Below, piece by piece: positions 9,416-19,206 of a stretch of DNA of 64,000 nucleotides. Source of the DNA: Ferrithrix thermotolerans DSM 19514 (GTDB lineage: Bacteria; Actinomycetota; Acidimicrobiia; Acidimicrobiales; CAIXPF01); the NCBI GenBank assembly GCA_945906305.1, contig CAMDQT010000007.1, positions 1 through 64,000 on the forward strand. The letters are read 5' to 3'. Made by a program: the position numbers and the translations under genes. Below the pieces are notes generated by a model. The model did no database searches and had not been told where the DNA came from. It was given only the letters and a program-made list of their open reading frames with translations. The first letter of the stretch is position 1. Every line of letters starts with the position of its first letter.

Positions 9416-9828
9416 GCGCCGAGCCCCGCCAGTCGGTTTCGGTCCCGCCCGTTTCAGACCGGTCGGTACGTCCGGCGTTATCGGCCGACGCCGAGGTGCT
9501 TCCGGGGCTGCCCCGCGACGAGGGTGGCCCCCACTTTCGTGATGGCTGGGAAGCGGAGGTATTCGCTATCGCCCTGTCGTTGTCGGAGGCCGGTCATTTC
9601 AGTTGGAGCGAATGGAGCGCTGCGCTCAGCGTCACGATCGTCGACGCCCAGGTGGGCGGTGACCCCGACCTCGGTGACACCTATTACCACCATTGGCTGG
9701 CGGCGCTTGAGGGGCTGTGCCGATCCAAGGGCCTAGTTCTCGGGGCTGAAGTCGACCGTCGCCAACAGGCGTGGCGAGAGGCCTACGAGCGCACTCCCCA
9801 CGGTCAAGCGGTGAACCTCGAGCGCTGA
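9412..9828 (+). CDS. Nitrile hydratase accessory/activator protein
   Basis: A 138-residue protein resembling the N-terminal helical half of the beta subunit: DEGGPHFRDGWEAEVFAIALSLSEAG, WSEWSAAL, then TYYHHWLAALEGL. In cobalt-type systems such a beta-like activator swaps alpha subunits to insert cobalt and promote cysteine oxidation. The ATG at 9412 overlaps the nthB stop (ATGA), so the longer frame from 9340 is not used. It is the last gene before a strong bidirectional hairpin at 9862-9896. The assignment rests on length, position and the resemblance to beta. Confidence 0.85.
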   Translation: MSAEPRQSVSVPPVSDRSVRPALSADAEVLPGLPRDEGGPHFRDGWEAEVFAIALSLSEAGHFSWSEWSAALSVTIVDAQVGGDPDLGDTYYHHWLAALEGLCRSKGLVLGAEVDRRQQAWREAYERTPHGQAVNLER

Positions 9829-9861
9829 GCGGCCCGACCTTGCCTGGTGGCGGTCCAAAAC

Positions 9862-9896
9862 GCGAGCAGCCGCCCCTATCCGGGGCGGCTGCTCGC
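9862..9896. terminator. Bidirectional intrinsic terminator hairpin
   Basis: A perfect 15-bp inverted repeat, 9862-9876 against 9882-9896, with a 5-base loop TATCC. It sits between the convergent nitrile hydratase operon and speDE. The minus-strand reading is followed by a TTTT run (complement of 9857-9860), and the plus-strand reading by a short TTAT. Confidence 0.8.
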
Positions 9897-9936
9897 TTAT
9901 CGTCAGCGTTGTCTCCACCGAAGACGGTGGATCAGC

Positions 9937-11127
9937 TCAGGCCAGCAGCTTGGCCCGCACCGCGGGGGGCACGAAGAACCAGTTGTGAGCCTCGGGCGTG
10001 TACAGCTTCGTGTCCAGGACTGGCATCCGTCGGGCAATGGTCGGGTCGAGGCCCTTGGTGGCCATGGCGAAGGTCCAAAACGCGCCGGGGTACGTGGCAA
10101 TGGACCCCCACAGCAACTCGGTGCGGGGGAACCGGCCGGCGAGGGTGGCGTAGCATTTCTTGACCGTCTCGGGGTGGAAATGCACCGACTCCGTCTGGGC
10201 GATGAGGACGCCGTCGGGGCGAAGGGCCTTCTCGCACAAGGCGTAGAACGGGTCTTCGAATAGCCGCGCCGCCTGGCCGATGGGGTCCGTGAGGTCCACC
10301 AGAATGGCGTCGAGTTCGTTGTCGAACTCGGCCATCGTGGCGAACGCGTCCGCAGGACGTACTTGCACCCGGGGATCCGCCAGGGCCGCCGCGGCCACGG
10401 GGTAGTGCTTACGGGCGGTCTCGATGACGTCGCTGTCGAGTTCGAGCAGGTACACCCGTTCCACGGTGTCGTGTTTGAGGGCCTCGGCCACGATGAAGGC
10501 GTCTCCGCCTCCGACCACCGCGACGGTACGAGGGTTGGGATGAGCCACCAGAGCAGGGTGGGTCAACACCTCGTGGTACACGTAGGTGTCCACGTCGGTC
10601 ATCTGGACGATGCCGTCGAGGGCCAAGACCTTGCCGGCTGTGGGGTGTTCGAAGAGCAACAGATCTTGGAACTGCGTTCGGCGGCTTTCGAGCACGCGAG
10701 CCATGGGGTAGCTGGCGGCGTACATGCTGGCCGGTTCTCGTTCCGCGAATTGACCAAAGGTCGCTTCTTCGGGGCTGGTTCCTCGGGTCATCTGGTGCCT
10801 TACCACGTGAGTCGGTTCGTACGCTTTGCGGAGAACGTCGAAGATGGCATCGACATCGACGTGGTCGCCGCAGGTGAAATAATCAAGTGCGGCATAGCCG
10901 AGTTCGGGCCAGGTGTGGATTGAGAGATGACTCTCGGCGATCACGGCCACGGCGGATACGCCCTGTGGCGCGAACTGGTGGACGACGAGCTGGACGAGGG
11001 TGGCTTTGCCTGCATCGACTGCGTCGCGGAAAGCCCGTTCAGTGATCTCGGGCGAGTCGAGGTTTGTTGCACCCCAGAACTCGCAGATCGTGTGCTGACC
11101 AAGTGCTGTATTGCCAATCTCTGCCAA
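9937..11127 (-). CDS. speDE: Fused S-adenosylmethionine decarboxylase-spermidine synthase
   Basis: A 396-residue fusion. Residues 1-118 are a prokaryotic SpeD: the self-cleavage motif ESHLSIHTWPE spans residues 65-75, with Ser66 expected to become the pyruvoyl group, and Cys86 lies in DYFTCGDH. Residues 126-396 are an aminopropyltransferase: VDTYVYHEVLTHPAL, the SAM-like pocket VVGGGDAFIVAEALKH, the acidic LELDSDVIE and the catalytic-loop DLTDPIG. The protein would decarboxylate AdoMet and pass the aminopropyl group to putrescine or a related diamine. The start is TTG with a GAGAGGG upstream. It converges on the nitrile hydratase operon with a shared terminator. Confidence 0.9.
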   Translation of the reverse strand: MAEIGNTALGQHTICEFWGATNLDSPEITERAFRDAVDAGKATLVQLVVHQFAPQGVSAVAVIAESHLSIHTWPELGYAALDYFTCGDHVDVDAIFDVLRKAYEPTHVVRHQMTRGTSPEEATFGQFAEREPASMYAASYPMARVLESRRTQFQDLLLFEHPTAGKVLALDGIVQMTDVDTYVYHEVLTHPALVAHPNPRTVAVVGGGDAFIVAEALKHDTVERVYLLELDSDVIETARKHYPVAAAALADPRVQVRPADAFATMAEFDNELDAILVDLTDPIGQAARLFEDPFYALCEKALRPDGVLIAQTESVHFHPETVKKCYATLAGRFPRTELLWGSIATYPGAFWTFAMATKGLDPTIARRMPVLDTKLYTPEAHNWFFVPPAVRAKLLA

Positions 11128-11216
11128 CGATAACCCTCTCTCTGAACCCGCCCTGTCCGTGGTTAGGCGCGAAGAGTCGATGTTAGTAGCTCAGGGAGCG
11201 ATGATTCCAGCGCGTT

Positions 11217-12125
11217 CTACGCGAAGCGGGCCTGCTTAGCGTCGCTGGTCATCGTCAACGCCGTCCATCCGTCCTCTCCCGAGAGGACCTCGCAGTTGAG
11301 GGCTCCGTAGCGGGCGAACACGGCGGCCACTTCAGGGCCTCGTTCGAGGAAGAACCCTGACAGAACGAGTGTGTGCCCCCACTGGGTCAGCGTCGGCGCC
11401 AGATCGATGAGCGTGTTCGCGCCGATGTTGGCGGCGATGACGTCGAAGCGGGGCCGTTGCGGCGGTGCACCAAGGGCTTTGCGCACCGGAAAGTGCACGC
11501 CGTTGCGGACTTGGTTTTCGCGGGTTGCCGTTAGGGCCTCGGGATCGATGTCCACCGCGAGCACCTCCGCCGCCCCCAGTCGTGCCGCGGCGATGGCCAG
11601 GACGCCACTTCCACAGCCAAGGTCGAGGACCCGGGTGTGGGGTCCGATCAGCCGCTCGAGTTCGGCCAATACCAGGCGAGTAGTCGGGTGCGCGCCGCTA
11701 CCGAAGGCGCGGCCGGGATCGATTTCGAGTACGAGGTCTTCGGGGCCGGCGGGTGGGTCGACAGACAGCACTAGCCACGGTGGATGCACGATCAAGTGAC
11801 GACCGGCCCGCTGGGCCTGGGCATAGGGCCGCCAGCTGTCGAACCAACCGTCGTCGGGAAAGAGAACTAGCGCCCGCGATCGGCACGGGTCAGGGAGCTG
11901 GCTTATGGCCACGTCTGCGGCCCTTGGGCTGGCGAAGCCGGCGAGCAAGACGCGGCCAGCCAACTCGGTGACATCGGCCGGGTCATCCAGTTCCTCGATA
12001 GCGGTCGCTCCGAGTTCGAACAGCAGGGCACTGAGCTGGTCGGCGTCGGTCTCCGCGTCGGTCGCCAGGGAGAATCGGACCAGGACCGTCCGAGTGTCAT
12101 CGCGGTCCGGCAGGTTGGTGAACAC
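11217..12125 (-). CDS. prmA: Ribosomal protein L11 methyltransferase
   Basis: About 302 residues. The C-terminal two-thirds hold the PrmA signature: LVLEIDPGRAFGSGAHPTTR, the SAM motif VLDLGCGSGVLAIAAARLGA, AVDIDPEAL and VIAANIGANTLIDL. PrmA trimethylates ribosomal protein L11. The N-terminal L11-binding region is poorly conserved but of the expected length (LLFELGATAIEELDD). The frame stays open to 12368, but the upstream part lacks family character; GTG at 12125 (or 12134) is the likeliest start. The gene is divergent from the TPR protein, with a gap of about 410 bases. Confidence 0.88.
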   Translation of the reverse strand: MFTNLPDRDDTRTVLVRFSLATDAETDADQLSALLFELGATAIEELDDPADVTELAGRVLLAGFASPRAADVAISQLPDPCRSRALVLFPDDGWFDSWRPYAQAQRAGRHLIVHPPWLVLSVDPPAGPEDLVLEIDPGRAFGSGAHPTTRLVLAELERLIGPHTRVLDLGCGSGVLAIAAARLGAAEVLAVDIDPEALTATRENQVRNGVHFPVRKALGAPPQRPRFDVIAANIGANTLIDLAPTLTQWGHTLVLSGFFLERGPEVAAVFARYGALNCEVLSGEDGWTALTMTSDAKQARFA

Positions 12126-12538
12126 CGCGAGCACGCTAGGCGTCGTCGTCCGTTGCTCCGGCCGGCGCTTAACCAAAAGTGGTGAGGTGAGCGCGGAGGA
12201 TGGTGACTTTTCGCTCCGCTGGGCCAGCGGGGACGAATGACCCGGTCGCCGCTTCGTCGGTTCCAAGTCCATGTCGGTTGATGGCGACGGCACCTGGGTG
12301 GGCGGCCTTATACGACGTAAGGCGCGGGTCCAACCCCATCCGGTGGTGGTCCCATCGTTTCTGCCCACGTTGCGTCAGGGCTTGGGTTCGCAGGGTGAGG
12401 CTTTGGCCCGCATTGCCCATCGAGCGGGGGCCTTGCGTGGTCACAGTCTTAGTGAACGGCTCAAGAGTCATGGGGCCAAGACCCCAATGACCGCCCCCGA
12501 AGGGGTAGGAACAATGGCGGCGCACCCCGGAGGTAACC
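12126..12538. other. Gene-free divergent interval between prmA and the TPR gene
   Basis: No convincing coding sequence is seen in 413 bases; open frames here are extensions or shadows. It must carry the two divergent promoters. Near the TPR end are two small hairpins: TGGGG 12471-12475 with CCCCA 12482-12486, and CCCC 12495-12498 with GGGG 12502-12505. Their role is unknown. Confidence 0.4.
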
Positions 12539-12820
12539 TTGCTCGATCCAGAACTGTTGGCGGGATTGGAAGAGGCCGTTGAGGCCGCGCCCGAGAATCG
12601 CAAACTGCATCTACATCTCATTGCCCTACTGCTCTCGGGTGGGTTGACCGACCGAGCGCTTGGCCATGCCCAGTGGTTGCTCTTGCAGGAACCGGACAAC
12701 CGCGATGCCCTGCTCATGGCGGCCCAAGCGGCCGAAGCGCTTGAAGACTCCGATCGCGCCGAGCGCTATCGCCGCGTTGCGGATGCGCTCGGCCTGATGA
12801 GCAATTCGGCACGACCCTAA
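12539..12820 (+). CDS. Small TPR-like hypothetical protein
   Basis: A 93-residue protein consisting of about two to two and a half tetratricopeptide-like helix pairs: LEEAVEAAPENRKLHLHLIA, then ALGHAQWLLLQEPDNRDALL and AQAAEALEDSDRAERYRRVA. No enzymatic domain is attached. It likely serves as a protein-protein contact module, resembling the N-terminal TPR segment seen before AAA+ ATPase domains in some actinobacteria. The start is TTG at 12539, preceded by a strong GGAGG at 12529-12533. Function unknown. Confidence 0.65.
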   Translation: MLDPELLAGLEEAVEAAPENRKLHLHLIALLLSGGLTDRALGHAQWLLLQEPDNRDALLMAAQAAEALEDSDRAERYRRVADALGLMSNSARP

Positions 12821-12929
12821 CCCGCGGGTGCCACGGGCCCGGTCGGCCGAGTATGCCGAGCATGCCGAGAGCTAAGGTGAGCCGAATCGCTCGGGTGCGC
12901 CGGGCCGGTCTCCTCGGGGAGGAAGACGC

Positions 12930-13730
12930 ATGTCCGATCGCATGGCTGATGCGGTGTTGTACGAAGTTGCGGAAGGTATCGCCACCGTCACGTTGAACCG
13001 CCCTGAGCGGCTCAACGCCTGGAACGGCGACATCGGCCATCTCTATTGGACCTACCTCGATAAGGCGGCCGCCGATGACGCGGTCAAGGTCATCATCGTC
13101 ACGGGGGCTGGACGCGGCTTTTGCTCCGGGGCGGACATGGACGTGCTGCAAGGCATCGGCGCCGCCGGCGGCATTAGCGCCGAAGCCCGCCGTCGCGACG
13201 AGCATCAGACCTACACGCTGTCCATCCCCAAGCCCGTTATCGCTGTGGTCAACGGGTCCTGCGCCGGGTTGGGCATGGTGCAAGCCGTCATGGCGGACGT
13301 GCGCTTCGCGGCTGCGGGCACCAAGTTCACGACGGCCTTTGCTCGACGGGGCCTAATCGCCGAACACGGGATCGGCTGGGTGCTACCGAAGTTGGTCGGC
13401 CCATCGAGGGCCCTGGACCTGCTCATGTCGGCCCGGGTGATCCTGGCCGAAGAGGCGCTTGAGATGGGCTTGGTCAACCGGGTGTACCCCGTCGACCAAC
13501 TCATGGCCGAGGCCAGGGCCTATGCACTCGATCTCGCCGCCAACGTGTCGCCGACGTCGATGGCGGTCATCAAGAGCCAGGTTTGGCACGGCGTGCAGAA
13601 CGACATGGCCAACAGCAATGCGCTTTCCGACAGCGAGATGCGAGCCTCGCTCAAGCGAGGCGACTTCAAGGAGGGTGTGTCGAGCTTCCTCGAGAAGCGC
13701 CCGCCGAACTTCGTGCCCTTGGGGGGCTAA
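12930..13730 (+). CDS. Enoyl-CoA hydratase/isomerase family protein
   Basis: A 266-residue crotonase-fold protein. It starts VLYEVAEGIATVTLNRPERLNAW and has the oxyanion-hole pieces GAGRGFCSGADMDVL and VNGSCAGLG. The catalytic Glu is in RRGLIAEHGIGW; this pattern is common to a subgroup of actinobacterial enoyl-CoA hydratases. Such enzymes hydrate trans-2-enoyl-CoA or isomerise double bonds; the substrate cannot be read. The ATG at 12930 has a good GGGGAGGAAG Shine-Dalgarno. It lies just upstream of the heat-shock groEL unit but is separated from it by the CIRCE promoter region. Confidence 0.88.
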   Translation: MSDRMADAVLYEVAEGIATVTLNRPERLNAWNGDIGHLYWTYLDKAAADDAVKVIIVTGAGRGFCSGADMDVLQGIGAAGGISAEARRRDEHQTYTLSIPKPVIAVVNGSCAGLGMVQAVMADVRFAAAGTKFTTAFARRGLIAEHGIGWVLPKLVGPSRALDLLMSARVILAEEALEMGLVNRVYPVDQLMAEARAYALDLAANVSPTSMAVIKSQVWHGVQNDMANSNALSDSEMRASLKRGDFKEGVSSFLEKRPPNFVPLGG

Positions 13731-13890
13731 GCGAGGCCCGATCCGGCCGGTGCTGTCAACTTGGGCCGCAGAAAGTGTTCACGGCGTGGTGCTCGTCGAG
13801 GGCTGCGTCGGTGTATTTGCCGCATTTCCGGCTCGTTTGGTGAGCGGCTTTGGTTTCCGGGTTGCGGAACCGACCCCGGCGGTGCTTGGA

Positions 13891-13917
13891 TTAGCACTCG
13901 ACGGGTGAGAGTGCTAA
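13891..13917 (+). promoter_or_regulatory. CIRCE operator (HrcA binding site) of groEL
   Basis: A perfect CIRCE: TTAGCACTC at 13891-13899, nine spacer bases, and GAGTGCTAA at 13909-13917. HrcA binds this inverted repeat to repress chaperonin genes and releases it on heat shock. It lies 90 bases before the groEL start. Confidence 0.97.
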
Positions 13918-15630
<1,713 letters not shown>

Positions 15631-15669
15631 CCCGACCGGGTCGGAAGATGTCTTCACCGAGGACGATGA

Positions 15670-15697
15670 CCGGGGGCGCCCTGTGGGGCGCCCCCGG
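15670..15697 (+). terminator. GC-rich hairpin after groEL, probable terminator
   Basis: A perfect 12-bp stem, 15670-15681 against 15686-15697, with a TGTG loop, 40 bases after the groEL stop. No T-run follows, so termination efficiency is uncertain. Confidence 0.6.
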
Positions 15698-15745
15698 CGC
15701 GTGCGGGAGCATCCACGCGGCCGGGTTTCGGGGAGATGGCAGACC

Positions 15746-16498
15746 ATGAAGGTGGTCCCTGCCCAGCCCGCGGCGCTACGCCTCGAGGGCGTGTCGATGT
15801 CCTTTCCCGATGGAACGCGGGCCGTGCACGAGCTGTCCTTCGAGGTCCATCGGGGTGAGTTCGTGACGATCATCGGACCGTCGGGTTGTGGCAAGTCGAC
15901 TGTGTTGCGCCTTGCCTCGGGCCTGCTGCACGGGGCCACCGGCAACGTGGTGGTAGCTGAGGACAATCTCGGCTACGTGTTCCAGGACCCGACGCTGCTG
16001 GGTTGGCGCACCGTGCAGCGCAACGTTGAACTGTTCGCCGAGCTGCGCCGGATGCCGCGGGCCGAAAGGGTGCGTCGAGGCACCGAGGCGCTCAACCTCG
16101 TCGGCCTGGCCGGCGTCGCTCATCGTTATCCGCGGCAGCTGTCCGCGGGGATGCGGATGCGGGTGTCACTGGCGCGGTCGCTTGCGCTGCGCCCGCAGCT
16201 GTTTCTCTTCGACGAACCATTCGGGGCACTCGACGAGATAACCCGAGAGCGGCTCAACGAGGAGGTGTTGGGGTTATTCGAATCCGAGCGCTTCGCCGCT
16301 TTGTTCGTCACCCATTCGATCTACGAGGCCGTCTACCTGTCGAGCCGAGTGCTGGTCATGTCGGCGCGTCCAGGTCCGCTGGTGGCCACGTTCGAGGTGC
16401 CCTTCGAGTACCCACGTCCGGGGTCGTTGCGCTTTGACGCTCGGTTCACCGCCTTGGCCGGGCAGCTGTCGGAGGCCCTACGGGAAGCCCACGCATGA
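15746..16498 (+). CDS. ABC transporter ATP-binding protein, SsuB/TauB/NrtD-like
   Basis: A 250-residue ABC ATPase. Walker A is GPSGCGKST, the Q-loop is GYVFQDPTLLGW, the signature is LSAGMRMRVSLARSL (an LSxGM variant of LSGGQ common in the nitrate/sulfonate/taurine group), and Walker B is LFLFDEPFGALDE, followed by the switch His in FVTHSIYEAV. It powers import with the permease and binding protein downstream. The ATG at 15746 has GGGGAG upstream; its stop overlaps the permease start (ATGA). Substrate unknown. Confidence 0.92.
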   Translation: MKVVPAQPAALRLEGVSMSFPDGTRAVHELSFEVHRGEFVTIIGPSGCGKSTVLRLASGLLHGATGNVVVAEDNLGYVFQDPTLLGWRTVQRNVELFAELRRMPRAERVRRGTEALNLVGLAGVAHRYPRQLSAGMRMRVSLARSLALRPQLFLFDEPFGALDEITRERLNEEVLGLFESERFAALFVTHSIYEAVYLSSRVLVMSARPGPLVATFEVPFEYPRPGSLRFDARFTALAGQLSEALREAHA

Positions 16499-17364
16499 GG
16501 GCGGTGCCGCCCTGCGGCCCGAGCCGCTCGAGGCCTGCCGGGCCGAGTTCCCGATCAGCGTCTCGGCGGCAAGCTCGCACCGAGTACCTCGGTCCCCTAG
16601 TCGTGTTCGCGGGGTTCATCGGACTGTGGTACCTGCTCTCGGGCTGGGCCATCGACTCGGTGTTCGCCAAGCCGTCGTTCCTGATGCCGCCGCCACACCG
16701 GGTGATCGCCGCCGGATTTCTCGACAACTCAATGATCCGGGGCCAGATGCTGCAAGCGGTATGGCTGTCGGCGCAGGTTGCCTTTCTCGGTCTGGCCATT
16801 GCCATCGTGGCGGGGATGTGCCTGGCGGTGCTCATGAGCCGGGCTCGGTGGATCGAACGTTCGCTTTACCCCTATGCGGTGGCCCTTCAGGCAGTGCCGA
16901 TTCTGGCCTTCGTGCCGTTGATCGGCTCGTTCTTCGGTTTCGATTTCTCGGCCCGGGTGATCGTGTGCGTGGTGATCTCGATCTTTCCGATCATCGCCAA
17001 CACGCTGTTCGGCCTGCTTTCCGCCGAGAGCGGACAGCACGACCTGTTCACCCTGCATGACGCCAGTAGGAGACAACGTCTGCTCAAGCTGCAAGTGCCG
17101 TCGGCATTGCCGTCGATCTTCACTGGCCTTCGTATTTCGGCCGGGCTGGCGGTGATCGGGGCTGTGGTCGGCGATTTCTTCTTCCGCCAGGGTCAGCCGG
17201 GGATAGGCCGGTTGATCGACGTCTATCGCTCCCGCAACGACAACGCCGAAATGTTCGCCGCCGTGCTGCTCGCCGCAACCTTGGGGATTGTCGTTTTTTG
17301 GCTGTTCGGCGGCCTCGGCAGGCGCGCCGTGCGACGTTGGCATGAATCCACCGGACAACGCTGA
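16495..17364 (+). CDS. ABC transporter permease, SsuC/TauC-like
   Basis: A 289-residue inner-membrane permease of the binding-protein-dependent type with about six helices. After a basic N-terminus the first helix is LGPLVVFAGFIGLWYLLSGW, and the EAA-like coupling loop is HDASRRQRLLKLQVPSALPS, followed by IFTGLRISAGLAVIGAVVGD, the pattern of nitrate/sulfonate/thiamine-precursor transporters. It is coupled to the ATPase by an ATGA overlap and followed 66 bases later by the binding protein. Confidence 0.9.
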   Translation: MRAVPPCGPSRSRPAGPSSRSASRRQARTEYLGPLVVFAGFIGLWYLLSGWAIDSVFAKPSFLMPPPHRVIAAGFLDNSMIRGQMLQAVWLSAQVAFLGLAIAIVAGMCLAVLMSRARWIERSLYPYAVALQAVPILAFVPLIGSFFGFDFSARVIVCVVISIFPIIANTLFGLLSAESGQHDLFTLHDASRRQRLLKLQVPSALPSIFTGLRISAGLAVIGAVVGDFFFRQGQPGIGRLIDVYRSRNDNAEMFAAVLLAATLGIVVFWLFGGLGRRAVRRWHESTGQR

Positions 17365-17430
17365 GGCCGTAAAGTAGCGGCCCGTTCATAGCGGAGTGTG
17401 GGCGTTGAATGCCCAGCAGAAGGAGACACA

Positions 17431-18585
17431 GTGTCCAAGTTTGGGGTTCGGTGGGGGTTCGCTCTGGCCACGGTTGGCGCCTTGGTGGCCCTGGGGTGTG
17501 GCGGTGTGAATGACACGACCTCTCCGGTAGCTACCAGCGAGACTGGCGCCATGCTCGCTGGGGTCTGCCCGCCGAAGGTGGTGATCCAGACCGACTGGAA
17601 CCCCCAAGCCGAACACGGCGGCGTGTACGAGCTAGTTGGCGACGGCTACACCATCGATGCCGACCGCAAGCTGGTTCGAGGGCCGTTGATGGCGGACGGT
17701 CAGGACACCGGTGTGGACATCGAGATCCGTGCGGGCGGACCGGCCATCGGTTTCAAGGCGGCGGCGGCATATCTCTACGAGGACCGCGACATCATGCTGG
17801 GCTTCGCCAACACCGACGGGATCATCCAGCGTCAAAGCACGATGCCCGCGTTGTCGGTCATGGCGGGCCTGGACATCAACCCGCAGATCATATTTTGGGA
17901 CCCCGTCACCTATCCCCAGGTCAAGACCATTGCTGATCTGCGGGCCACCGGCGCCAGGGTGCGAACTTTCGAGGGCATCGCGTTCATGACGTATCTGATC
18001 CAGACAGGGCTGTTGGACAAGACGCAGCTCGACGGCTCCTACGACGGCACCCCCGGGGTGTTCGTAGCGCAGCAGGGCAAGCTCGCCCAGCAGGGGTTCG
18101 CCTCCGCAGAGCCCTACCTGTATTCCCATGAGGTCAAGAACTGGGGGCGTGACGTCGTATATCAGTTGATCCATGACACGGGGTGGCAGCCCTATGCACA
18201 ATCCTTGGTCATCCGCAGCGCCGACCGGGACACGTTGGCGCCGTGCTTGAGGAAGCTCATTCCCATCACCCAGCAGGCGCAGGTCGACTTCCTCCACAAC
18301 CCTGCCCGCACCGACAGCCTGATTGTGCAGTTGGTGAGCCAGTACAACACGGGTTGGATCTACAGCCAAGCCGCGGCGGACTTCGCGGTCGGCCAGATGC
18401 GTAAGCTCGGCCTTGTCGGAAACGGCCCCAACCAGACCCTCGGTGATCACGATGAGCTCAGGGTGGCCGATCTGATCCACAAAGCGAACCCCATCTTCAA
18501 GCAGGCCGGTGGCAAGGTGAAGGACGATCTGAAGCCAGCAGACATCGTGACCAACGAGTTCATCGACCCATCTATCAAGCTTTGA
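17431..18585 (+). CDS. ABC transporter substrate-binding lipoprotein
   Basis: A 384-residue exported binding protein. The N-terminus (RWGFALATVGALVALGCGG) is a lipoprotein signal peptide with cleavage expected before Cys in LGC. The mature part starts with VVIQTDWNPQAEHGGVYELV and continues with a helix-rich two-lobe fold of the NMT1/THI5/SsuA class, which bind pyrimidine precursors, riboflavin, sulfonates and similar small molecules. No riboswitch or biosynthetic neighbour identifies the ligand. GTG at 17431 is chosen over 17398 because AAGGAG precedes it and the signal peptide then starts normally. Confidence 0.88.
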   Translation: MSKFGVRWGFALATVGALVALGCGGVNDTTSPVATSETGAMLAGVCPPKVVIQTDWNPQAEHGGVYELVGDGYTIDADRKLVRGPLMADGQDTGVDIEIRAGGPAIGFKAAAAYLYEDRDIMLGFANTDGIIQRQSTMPALSVMAGLDINPQIIFWDPVTYPQVKTIADLRATGARVRTFEGIAFMTYLIQTGLLDKTQLDGSYDGTPGVFVAQQGKLAQQGFASAEPYLYSHEVKNWGRDVVYQLIHDTGWQPYAQSLVIRSADRDTLAPCLRKLIPITQQAQVDFLHNPARTDSLIVQLVSQYNTGWIYSQAAADFAVGQMRKLGLVGNGPNQTLGDHDELRVADLIHKANPIFKQAGGKVKDDLKPADIVTNEFIDPSIKL

Positions 18586-18685
18586 GCACCTCCGATCATG
18601 AACTAGCGCAGGTGGCGTCGGGCCTTTCCCTGAGGATCGGACGCCGTGGCGGCCTCGTTGCGGCGCGGCACCGGGAAGGAACACG

Positions 18686-19156
18686 ATGACCGGCGGACCG
18701 CTCGACGAACTCCTCGGGGTTTGGGTCGGCACGGGTAGTGGCCACTACCCGACGATTGCATCGTTCGGCTACAGCGAGGAGGTCACCTTCAGCGCGGTGC
18801 CTACCAAGCCGTTCCTGGCCTACAACCAGCGCACCCGCCACGCCACCGAGGACCGCCCGTTACACGCCGAGTCGGGGTACTGGCGTTGGGTCGGAGACGG
18901 CGCCAGGATCGAGGTGGTGTTGGCCCATCCCACCGGCATCGCTGAGATCCTCGAGGGAGAGCTACACCGGGTGACAGGGGGCTTCGATCTTCGCTTGGCA
19001 AGCCGGGAGATTGCGCTCAGCACGACGGCGAAAGATGTGCGGACCACCACCCGAGAATTCCGCCTGCGTGGGGACGAACTGCACTACGAGGTGGCGATGG
19101 GTTCGGTGGGACTTGCCCTGCAGCCGCACCTTGGGGCGGTATTGCAACGTCGCTGA
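18686..19156 (+). CDS. Nitrobindin-like heme-binding FABP-family protein
   Basis: A 156-residue beta-barrel protein of the THAP4/nitrobindin (DUF1794) family. It has the family motif GVWVGTGSGHYPTI near the N-terminus and the C-terminal heme-ligand region LQPHLGAVLQRR, whose His coordinates ferric heme. Actinobacterial members bind heme and isomerise peroxynitrite to nitrate. The gene lies close to hemQ but is separated from it by fdhD. It is 100 bases after the ABC operon, so it may have its own promoter. Confidence 0.88.
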   Translation: MTGGPLDELLGVWVGTGSGHYPTIASFGYSEEVTFSAVPTKPFLAYNQRTRHATEDRPLHAESGYWRWVGDGARIEVVLAHPTGIAEILEGELHRVTGGFDLRLASREIALSTTAKDVRTTTREFRLRGDELHYEVAMGSVGLALQPHLGAVLQRR

Positions 19157-19206
19157 CCCGATGCTGAGGGCGGGCGAGGCTTTCCCACCACCGCTAGCGT
19201 AAGGCC

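Noticed and set aside
12126-12368. N-terminal extension of the prmA frame
   Set aside because: The added residues are Arg/Ser/Pro-rich without L11-methyltransferase character and overlap a divergent promoter region.
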